Shown: in pieces, positions 5,863 through 11,348 of the stretch | Numbering within the stretch: position 1 is the stretch's first letter | How the letters are laid out: each line of letters starts with the position of its first letter | DNA from: a virus | Direction: 5' to 3' (one strand) | Virus record (IMG/VR): IMGVR_UViG_3300027907_000053 | Coordinates: 1-24,708 of that record | DNA length: 24,708 bases | Made by a program: the position numbers and the translations under genes | The notes under the pieces: model-generated | Databases searched by the model: none | Seen by the model: the letters and a program-made list of their open reading frames with translations, nothing else | What the model was told of the DNA's origin: nothing

Positions 5863-6105
5863 CAACGGGTCGTCGGTGACCGAGTTGTCGTCCTGAATGC
5901 CGTGGATCGCACCGGTCTTCTTCCAGATCGCGTAGCGGTGGTGCGCCCACGCCTCTGACCCGTCCTCGGAGCGTTGCCCAAGGACGACGATCAGCCACGG
6001 ACTAACGAACATCCGGTCCTCGGGCGTCATCCAACTCACACGGATGAGATCCCAGTCGGGGTGAGCGGCGAGTAGCCGGTCGAGCGCCTGACGCTCGGTG
6101 GTCAC
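5854..6105 (-). CDS. 83-aa hypothetical protein, reversed between portal and protease
   Basis: I do not recognise this small protein. The chosen GTG at 6105 gives an N-terminal helix (TTERQALDRLLAAHPDW), then beta-looking segments (LIRVSWM, SPWLIVVLG), a His/Tyr/Trp-rich stretch (WAHHRYAIWKKTG) and an acidic tail. AGGA on the minus strand about 7 nt before GTG is a plausible ribosome site. The frame stays open upstream to 6396, but that extension is antisense to the protease and looks like shadow sequence. The gene interrupts the portal-protease junction, is followed by a GNRA hairpin and is divergent from the protease. It looks like a single-gene moron. Confidence 0.6.
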   Translation of the reverse strand: MTTERQALDRLLAAHPDWDLIRVSWMTPEDRMFVSPWLIVVLGQRSEDGSEAWAHHRYAIWKKTGAIHGIQDDNSVTDDPLPI

Positions 6106-6138
6106 GGCGGGATCCTGACACGCCCGACGGATGGCCCG

Positions 6139-6149
6139 CCGATAGGCGC
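6139..6149 (+). promoter_or_regulatory. SAS-like GATAGG element, copy 4 (before protease)
   Basis: CCGATAGGCGC ends within the 49-bp divergent gap between the reversed gene (start 6105) and the protease (6155). GATAGG ends 8 nt before the ATG. No other Shine-Dalgarno is seen. Confidence 0.75.
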
Positions 6150-6154
6150 GGCCG

Positions 6155-6913
6155 ATGGAGACGAAGGCATTTCCGCTGAGTGAAGTGAAGGCGGCGGGCG
6201 CGAAGGGCGAGTTCGAGGCGCTGGTCTCGGTCTTCGGCAACGTCGATCGCGTACGTGACCGTGTCCATGAGGGCGCGTTCACGAAGGCGATCGAGGAGCA
6301 GCCGCCGCCGCCGGTGGTCTGGTTCCACCAGTGGAAGATCCCGCCGATCGGCGAGACGATCGACTGGGGCTCGACGTCGAAGGGGCTGACCGTCAAGGGC
6401 CGCCTGTTCGTCGACGAAGAGGACGACCACGAGTACGCGCGGATGGTCTACACCGCGATGAAGTCGCGGGAAGGGCGTCCGCCGGCGCTGCGCCAGTTCT
6501 CGTTCGCCTACGACGTCGATGACGCCGAGGAGTCGTTCGAGAAGGGCTCGAGGATTCGCGAGCTCAAGTCGCTCTTCCCGATCCACGAGGTCGGCCCGTG
6601 TCTGCGAGGGATCAACGAGGAGACGGGGCTCGTCCAGGCGCCGAAGGCCACGTCGGGCTTCGAGACGTTCAACGGCATCTACGTGCCGGCGACGTGGGCG
6701 TCGTCGGGGAACAGCGACTCGTACACGTTCACGGTGACGAAGTCGACCACGACGCCGGAGCCCGATCCGCCGGCGCCCGACCCTGAGCCCGAGCCGGCCC
6801 CGCCGGCGCCGGAGCCAACCCCCTCAGCAGAAGCCAAGGCGATCCCGGCGTGGCGGTTCCCTCCGCGACACGCCACCCAACCCCCGGTCCCGAGCGGAGG
6901 AGAGAAGCGATGA
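6155..6913 (+). CDS. Prohead protease (HK97 family, S78/U35)
   Basis: This 252-aa maturation protease would cleave the capsid protein's N-terminal delta/scaffold segment during prohead expansion. The catalytic-type positions are visible: His58 in VVWFHQW, preceded by the conserved region FEALVSVFGNVDRVRDRVHEGAF (20-42), and Ser116 in LRQFSFAYDV (112-121), with KGLTVKGRLF between them. After about residue 165 the chain becomes low-complexity, with a Pro/Glu-rich linker (PEPDPPAPDPEPEP at about 205-220), perhaps a tether or self-cleavage zone. The ATG follows a GATAGG element. The TGA overlaps the capsid ATG (ATGA), which is standard for protease-capsid pairs. Confidence 0.88.
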   Translation: METKAFPLSEVKAAGAKGEFEALVSVFGNVDRVRDRVHEGAFTKAIEEQPPPPVVWFHQWKIPPIGETIDWGSTSKGLTVKGRLFVDEEDDHEYARMVYTAMKSREGRPPALRQFSFAYDVDDAEESFEKGSRIRELKSLFPIHEVGPCLRGINEETGLVQAPKATSGFETFNGIYVPATWASSGNSDSYTFTVTKSTTTPEPDPPAPDPEPEPAPPAPEPTPSAEAKAIPAWRFPPRHATQPPVPSGGEKR

Positions 6914-8196
6914 ACGCGACGCTCAAGAAGCGTTACGAGGAGTCGAAGGCCGACGTCCAGAAGCTCTGGGCGCAGTTCAGCGACGAGAAGGCGCGGGTCG
7001 AGGAGGCCGGTTCCGAGGCCGAGGCCGTCGACAAGCTGAAGGCGGAGTTCTACGACCCGTACCTGAAGGCGGTCGACGAGCACGGCAAGAACGAGGACGC
7101 CTACCGCAAGGCCGTCGAGATGGAGGCCGGGCCGAGGCTGAACGGCAACAGCGACCCCGGCGACGAGGACGACCACGAGAACAAGGCGGACGGCGGCGAC
7201 GAGTCGATCAGCGCCGGCGAGCGCGTCACCTCGAGCGCGCAGTACAAGGCGATGCGCGCGAGCTGGGACCCCGGCTCGGAGAGCGCACGGCCGCACCTGC
7301 CCCCGATCCGGGTGCTCGACAACACCGAGCTGAAGACGCTGCTCACCGGGGGCGGCGCTCCCGGCACGCAGCTCCTCCGCAACATCCGTCTGCCCGGCTT
7401 CCTGCCGGTGCTGCGGCAGAACCTCCAGATCGCGCAGCTCGTGACGGTGCGCGAGGTGTCGGACGGCAGCACGGTCGAGTGGGTCCGCCACTCGGCGACG
7501 ACGAACAACGCGGCCGAGGTCGCGGAGGCGACGGCGACGACCGGCACGTCCGGCACGAAGCCCGAGTCGGCCATCACGTTCGTGGTCGAGAACACGCCGA
7601 TCCGGACGATCGCTCACTGGATCCCCGCGACCCGGCAGGCGCTCGCCGACATGCCGATGCTCCGCGGGATCATCGACGACGAGCTCGTCGACGGCGTCCT
7701 GCGCCGCGTCAACACCCAGATGATCAACGGCGACGGGATCGCCCCGAACCTGGCCGGGGTCCTGAACACGGCCGGCATCGGCACGCAGGCGATCGGCACC
7801 GACTCGGCTGCCGACGCGGTGTTCAAGGCGATCACCGTTGTGCGGACGGCGTTCTTCGAGCCGACCGCGATCGTGATGAACCCCGCCGACTGGCAGGACA
7901 TCCGGCTCTCGAAGTCGGCGACGAGCGGCGACTACTTCTTCGGGCCGCCCTACGCCTCCGGCGAGGACGCGCTCTGGGGACTGCGGGTCGTGCTCGACCA
8001 GACGATCGCCGCGGGCACCGCGCTCGTCGGCGACTGGCGCCGGGCCGTGCTCTACGTCCGCGACGGAGTCTCGGTGCTGACGTCCGACAGCCACTCGGAC
8101 TTCTTCGTCCGCAACATGATCGTGATCCTGGCCGAGGGCCGGTACGGATTCGCGGTCGAGCGGCCGACGGCGTTCGTCAAGGTCACGGGTATCTAG
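6910..8196 (+). CDS. Major capsid protein (HK97 fold)
   Basis: This 428-aa protein is the shell subunit. Residues 1-85 are charged and helical and form the delta-domain-like scaffold expected to be removed by the protease; an acidic Asp/Glu/Gly linker follows. From about residue 145 the HK97-fold body is recognisable: GTQLLRNIRLPGFLPVLRQN, then SDGSTVEWVRHSATTNNAAEVAE, ITFVVENTPIRTIAHWIP, INGDGIAPNLAGVLNTAGI, TAIVMNPADWQDI and the C-terminal ILAEGRYGFAVERPTAFVKV. The ATG at 6910 has the strongest ribosome site in the window (GGAGGAG at 6896-6902, 7 nt away), fitting its need for high expression. An in-frame ATG at 6850 lies inside the protease and lacks such a site. Confidence 0.95.
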   Translation: MNATLKKRYEESKADVQKLWAQFSDEKARVEEAGSEAEAVDKLKAEFYDPYLKAVDEHGKNEDAYRKAVEMEAGPRLNGNSDPGDEDDHENKADGGDESISAGERVTSSAQYKAMRASWDPGSESARPHLPPIRVLDNTELKTLLTGGGAPGTQLLRNIRLPGFLPVLRQNLQIAQLVTVREVSDGSTVEWVRHSATTNNAAEVAEATATTGTSGTKPESAITFVVENTPIRTIAHWIPATRQALADMPMLRGIIDDELVDGVLRRVNTQMINGDGIAPNLAGVLNTAGIGTQAIGTDSAADAVFKAITVVRTAFFEPTAIVMNPADWQDIRLSKSATSGDYFFGPPYASGEDALWGLRVVLDQTIAAGTALVGDWRRAVLYVRDGVSVLTSDSHSDFFVRNMIVILAEGRYGFAVERPTAFVKVTGI

Positions 8197-8202
8197 ACCG
8201 GT

Positions 8203-8550
8203 GTGGACTGTCCTGTCTGCGGAGCCCCCGACGGCACCTGCAAGGGGTACACGCACTACGCCGGGCCAGGGGTCGTGATCGTCCCCGCCGGCGTCGCGGT
8301 TCCGCCCGGCAGTCAGATCGCCTCCGAGCAGATCTGGCTGCCGGACGCCGCGGGCGTGCTCAGGCTCGCCTACCCGATCGGCGCGGTGATCCCCGAGCAG
8401 GTGTGTGTCGAGCTGAAGATCGTGGGCGGTCAGCTCCAGCTCCGCGACAACGCGGATGTCGCCCCGACGGAGAAGGCGCGGCGCCGAGCGCAGGACAAGG
8501 CGTTGCGTGCCCCCGTAGTCGAAGACAAAGCGGAGGTTCCTGATGGATGA
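8203..8550 (+). CDS. 115-aa protein with N-terminal Cys cluster
   Basis: The gene follows the capsid gene by 6 bp, starting at GTG 8203 (an out-of-frame GTG at 8201 overlaps). The N-terminus has CPVCGAPDGTC, a compact zinc-knuckle-like cluster with three cysteines, then a hydrophobic beta-rich middle (VVIVPAGVAVPPG) and a helical basic tail (EKARRRAQDKALR). Proteins of this type occur just after the capsid gene in several actinophages. A role as a head accessory or decoration protein is inferred from position only. The TGA lies 8 bp inside the next gene. Confidence 0.65.
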   Translation: MDCPVCGAPDGTCKGYTHYAGPGVVIVPAGVAVPPGSQIASEQIWLPDAAGVLRLAYPIGAVIPEQVCVELKIVGGQLQLRDNADVAPTEKARRRAQDKALRAPVVEDKAEVPDG

Positions 8551-8824
8551 GGTCAACCAGTACGCGCACGACGGGGGCGACACCGCGCCCGGCACACGCG
8601 AGCAGATCAAGGCCCGTAACGACGCGCACGACCAGCTCGCCGAGGCGGTCTCGGGTGCTAGCGGCGCTGTTGCCGAGGCGCTCGACGCGCAGCGGCAGGC
8701 GGTCGCGGAGGCCGAGGTCGCATACCACGAGGCCGTTCCGGATCCGAGCGTCGTCGGCCCCGCCGAGGGTGCCGCAGCGCCGGCCGCTGCGAAGACGGCC
8801 AGCAAGTCCTCGAGCTCGGGGTAG
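8543..8824 (+). CDS. 93-aa Ala/Glu-rich helical protein
   Basis: The function is not recognised. The first 60 residues are acidic and strongly helical (EQIKARNDAHDQLAEAV, then EALDAQRQAVAEAEVAYHEAV). The last 30 are low-complexity Ala/Pro/Lys/Ser, ending SKSSSSG. The ATG has a good GGAGG site at 8532-8536, and the gene overlaps its upstream neighbour by 8 bp. Its position behind the capsid suggests a head-associated or scaffold-like role, not demonstrated. Confidence 0.6.
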   Translation: MDEVNQYAHDGGDTAPGTREQIKARNDAHDQLAEAVSGASGAVAEALDAQRQAVAEAEVAYHEAVPDPSVVGPAEGAAAPAAAKTASKSSSSG

Positions 8825-9213
8825 TGGACTGGCCGCCTGTCGAGCGGCTGGAGTACATCGGCTACCAGGAGTTCGCCTGCTCGGAGGGGCTCGCACGCGA
8901 GCTCCTCTCGGGCGGGATGACGCACGTCAACGAGGTGCCGGTCTACCTCCAGCACGTCGACACGATGCGCGACGGACGCTGGATCCTTCACGTCTGGGCG
9001 CGCGTCGTCGAGACGGCCGATAGGCGCGACCGTGGAGCTCCTGAGCGAGTCCCCTGGCACGATCGCGCTCCCGACCAGCGAGGTGGGGCGCTTCGTGCTG
9101 TTCACGGTCTCGCTGTGCGGGACGCAGCAGCCGCCGAACACCTATCTGTCGGCGATGTGCTCCGCGTCGGTGACCGAGAACCTGAACCAGATCTTCCGCC
9201 AGGTTCGCCCTGA
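8824..9213 (+). CDS. Hypothetical protein; C-terminal half overlaps glycosyltransferase gene
   Basis: The frame opens with GTG 8824, sharing one base with the preceding stop (TAGTG). Residues 1-66 look like a genuine protein (ERLEYIGYQEFACSEGLARELL, VNEVPVYLQHVDTMRDGRWILHVWARVVE). Beyond residue 66 the frame runs straight through the GATAGG element and 182 bp into the glycosyltransferase gene. There its composition turns into Arg/Ala/Asp-rich sequence typical of out-of-frame reading. A natural gene of about 66 residues may have lost its stop, or a frameshift may be involved: a TAG at 9021-9023 inside the GATAGG element would close one alternative frame. Function is unknown. Confidence 0.5.
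   Translation: MDWPPVERLEYIGYQEFACSEGLARELLSGGMTHVNEVPVYLQHVDTMRDGRWILHVWARVVETADRRDRGAPERVPWHDRAPDQRGGALRAVHGLAVRDAAAAEHLSVGDVLRVGDREPEPDLPPGSP
9017..9027 (+). promoter_or_regulatory. SAS-like GATAGG element, copy 5 (before glycosyltransferase)
   Basis: CCGATAGGCGC is followed by GACC and GTG. GATAGG ends 7 nt before GTG 9032. This is the only copy lying inside the apparent frame of an upstream gene rather than at or after its stop. Confidence 0.75.
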
Positions 9214-9778
9214 GGACCGCTGGCTGTGGATCATGGGCGACGATCACGTCTGGCCGGGCGACACGCTGATGCGGATGCTCGGGGTCATGGACGAGCATCC
9301 CGAGATCGACGTGCTGGTGCCGCTCTGCGTGAAGCGGAACCCGCCCTGGTCTCTCGTCCTCTTCGATGAGCTCGAGGCGTTCGACGAGGACGGCAACCCG
9401 CTGTTCGACCCGATCAAGTGGGAGAACGTCCCCGAGACGGGCGTGTTCGAGGTCGACGCGGCCGGCAGCGCCGGGATGCTGATCCGGCGCCATGTGATCG
9501 ACGAGGTCGAGGACCCCTGGTGGTTCTCGACGATGGACTGGAAGGGCCGGCAGGTGGTTCTCAACGAGGACGTCACCTTCTGCACCCGGATCCGCAAGCA
9601 CCACAACTTCCGGATCTTCGCGACCTCCGACGTGACGATCGGCCACCTCGGGATCTTCAACGTGCGGCCGATGTTCCACGAGGGCCGCTGGGGCGCGCTG
9701 ACCGAGTTCACGACGATGGACGAGCGGTTCCGACACATGTTCATGCCCGTCGAGGAGCAGGAGCCCGCCGGTGTCTAG
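9032..9778 (+). CDS. GT-A-like glycosyltransferase in the head module
   Basis: This 248-aa protein looks like a compact family-2-type glycosyltransferase. It has an N-terminal strand (FVLFTVSLCG), then LWIMGDDHVWPGD with the acidic D70-D71-H72 triplet where GT-A enzymes bind the nucleotide-sugar metal. A middle DVLVPLCVKRNPP follows, then EVDAAGSAGMLIRR (acceptor-site-like Gly/Ala loop) and LNEDVTFCTRIRK with the ED dyad, then a His-containing strand (TIGHLG). Transfer of a sugar from a nucleotide donor onto a phage structural protein is inferred from its position between capsid and decoration genes. Lipid or wall modification is an alternative. The GTG start is set by the GATAGG element. The end overlaps the next gene by 8 bp. 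Confidence 0.72.
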   Translation: MELLSESPGTIALPTSEVGRFVLFTVSLCGTQQPPNTYLSAMCSASVTENLNQIFRQVRPEDRWLWIMGDDHVWPGDTLMRMLGVMDEHPEIDVLVPLCVKRNPPWSLVLFDELEAFDEDGNPLFDPIKWENVPETGVFEVDAAGSAGMLIRRHVIDEVEDPWWFSTMDWKGRQVVLNEDVTFCTRIRKHHNFRIFATSDVTIGHLGIFNVRPMFHEGRWGALTEFTTMDERFRHMFMPVEEQEPAGV

Positions 9779-9968
9779 CGTCCTGGAGATCCAGGGGCAC
9801 CCGGACGCGCCACTGCTCGACGAGCGCGGCGAGCTGATCTCGATGGTCACCGTTTGCGCCCACTGCGGCAACACGCGCTCGATCCTGTTCCTGACGAAGG
9901 ACCGCTGGTTCTGCTTCCGCTGCCGCGTCGAAGGGGCGGCCCCACCGAACCTGTACCCCGTCGCCTGA
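9771..9968 (+). CDS. 65-aa zinc-ribbon protein
   Basis: The product is a small protein with two CxxC pairs (CAHCG at about 29-33 and CFRCR at about 48-52) spaced for a single zinc ribbon, with short strands between (RSILFLTKDRWF). GTG 9771 overlaps the glycosyltransferase stop by 8 bp, so expression is coupled. Its biochemical role is unknown. It may bind nucleic acid or a protein partner of the glycosyltransferase. Confidence 0.7.
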   Translation: MSSVLEIQGHPDAPLLDERGELISMVTVCAHCGNTRSILFLTKDRWFCFRCRVEGAAPPNLYPVA

Positions 9969-9980
9969 GGAGGCGCTGAG

Positions 9981-10415
9981 ATGGCTGAGATCTTCCCGAA
10001 CGAAGGATTGGACCTGATCTACGCTGGCTACCCGAAGGGCGCCACGGGGCCGGCGAACACCTGGCTCGGACTGTTCTCGGCCTTCACCGCCTCCACGGTC
10101 GGCACCTCGGCCGCGGTGATCGCGTCATGGTCGGAGTTCGCCGCGACCGGCGCGTACGTCCGCCAGACGATCTCGAGCTCCTCGTGGGGCACGGTCGGCA
10201 CCACCCAGTCGGGCCGAGGCTCGGCGGCGGCGCAGGTGACGTTCGCGACCGCGACCGCGCAGTGGGGCACCGCGAACGGCTTCATCATCTGCTCGGGCGC
10301 GACCGCCCAGGCGGGCGTCGTCTGGTTCGGCGCGAACTTCGACGACACGACCGCGGTGCAGATCAACACGAACGACGTGATCAAGGTCACGCCGTCCTGG
10401 GTCCTGACGGGCTAA
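9981..10415 (+). CDS. Virion structural protein, possible decoration protein
   Basis: This 144-aa protein is rich in Thr, Ser, Ala and Gly, with few charged residues. It shows a pattern common in phage structural proteins: WLGLFSA near residue 30, then WSEF, AYVRQTI, SSWGTV, a hydrophobic QVTFATATAQWGTANGFIIC core and a C-terminal VIKVTPSWVL strand. The ATG has a strong GAGGAGG ribosome site at about 9967-9973, suggesting high expression and a multi-copy virion component. It lies in the block between capsid and connector, so a head decoration role is favoured over tail fibre. The exact family is not certain. Confidence 0.65.
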   Translation: MAEIFPNEGLDLIYAGYPKGATGPANTWLGLFSAFTASTVGTSAAVIASWSEFAATGAYVRQTISSSSWGTVGTTQSGRGSAAAQVTFATATAQWGTANGFIICSGATAQAGVVWFGANFDDTTAVQINTNDVIKVTPSWVLTG

Positions 10416-10449
10416 GGGCTAGGCGGCTCGTCGGCAGCTTCGGGCACTG

Positions 10450-11160
10450 ATGCCGACCAACTGGTCGTTGACCCAGTCGAAGGCGCAGATCGGCGCGGGC
10501 ACGCTGGCGTTCGACTCGAACGTCGCGGCGGGCTCGTTCCTTGCTGTCGCGCTCGAGGTCGACGGTGCGACCAACCCGACGATCCCCGCGCCGACGGATT
10601 CGCGCGGCACCGTCTACAGCGCGCTCCGACCTGCGTTCCTGACGACGAACCAGCAGAAGTTGAGCCTGTGGGGAGGCGTTGCACCAACAAGCGGCGCGAA
10701 CACCGTCAGCACGTTCGACACCGGCAGCTTCGACGCCGTGGTGATCGCGGAGTTCGCGTACGCGCTCGGGCTGGGCGGTGGCTTCACGATCGACGACAAC
10801 GACGACAACTACCTGGACCCGATCCCGACCGGGGCGAACGGATGCGCGGGGGACGCGATGACGCCCGTCAAGGACGACGAGCTGGTCTTGATGATGGTCG
10901 GCACCGACAACGGCGGCGCGATGACGTTCGGCAACGGCTCGACGATGGTGATCGCCGCGCAAACAGTCCTCTCCGGCGCGGGCGGCGACTGGTGCGTGCT
11001 GGCCTACGGCACCGTGCTTGGCGTCCCCGGATCGTTCACGCCGACGCTGACGGGAACAGGAGGCACGGGGACGAGTGGCGCAATCCTTGAGGCTCTTGTC
11101 TCAGCGGTAGCGGAAGGCCAGAGCTTCTACACATCCCGCCGGCGGAGGGTGGGACGATGA
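10450..11160 (+). CDS. Beta-rich virion surface protein
   Basis: This 236-aa protein is rich in Gly, Thr, Ser and Ala and looks like one or two beta-sandwich domains (FLAVALEVDGATNPTIPAPTD, LSLWGGVAP, AVVIAEFAYALGL, ELVLMMVGTDNGG, WCVLAYGTV). The C-terminus ends in a basic RRRRVGR. Such repeated strand patterns occur in phage surface proteins that bind sugars or decorate heads, but no specific family is identified. There is no good Shine-Dalgarno before ATG 10450. Its TGA overlaps the next ATG (ATGA). Confidence 0.6.
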   Translation: MPTNWSLTQSKAQIGAGTLAFDSNVAAGSFLAVALEVDGATNPTIPAPTDSRGTVYSALRPAFLTTNQQKLSLWGGVAPTSGANTVSTFDTGSFDAVVIAEFAYALGLGGGFTIDDNDDNYLDPIPTGANGCAGDAMTPVKDDELVLMMVGTDNGGAMTFGNGSTMVIAAQTVLSGAGGDWCVLAYGTVLGVPGSFTPTLTGTGGTGTSGAILEALVSAVAEGQSFYTSRRRRVGR

Positions 11161-11348
11161 CCGACCAGCAACTGCTGCTCTCGCTGAACACGAAGGTCGA
11201 GCTGCTCGAGCGAAAGGTGTCCGATCACGAGCAGCGGTTCGACACGCTGCAGACGCCGCTGTGGAAGCGGCTCTGGTTCCGAGTCGACGGCTGGCCGGGG
11301 CAGCGCAACCTGAACGCGGAGCGACGGGCCTGGAGGCCGTGGCACTAG
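11157..11348 (+). CDS. 63-aa coiled-coil protein
   Basis: ATG 11157 overlaps the previous stop (ATGA). Residues 3-35 form a heptad-like helix (LLLSLNTKVELLERKVSDHEQRFDTLQ). A Trp/Arg-rich tail (LWKRLWFRVDGWPGQ, then RRAWRPW) follows. It probably oligomerises and could be a small membrane-proximal or structural adaptor. Function is unknown. The next gene starts at the base after its stop. Confidence 0.6.
   Translation: MTDQQLLLSLNTKVELLERKVSDHEQRFDTLQTPLWKRLWFRVDGWPGQRNLNAERRAWRPWH

Noticed and set aside
6106-6396. N-terminal extension of the reversed 5854 gene up to an ATG at 6396
   Set aside because: This part is antisense to the protease start and low in protein-like character. GTG 6105 with an AGGA site is a better start.
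6679-9141. 820-codon minus-strand frame across protease, capsid and following genes
   Set aside because: Antisense to clearly recognised head genes; Arg/Asp/Val-rich shadow typical of GC-rich DNA.
9141-9147. CCTATC (GATAGG on the minus strand) inside the glycosyltransferase gene
   Set aside because: No flanking CC/CGC match and no minus-strand start nearby; a chance hexamer.
10416-10449. GCTAGGCGGC as another GATAGG-type element
   Set aside because: It lacks the GATA core and lies too far (about 24 nt) from the ATG at 10450.
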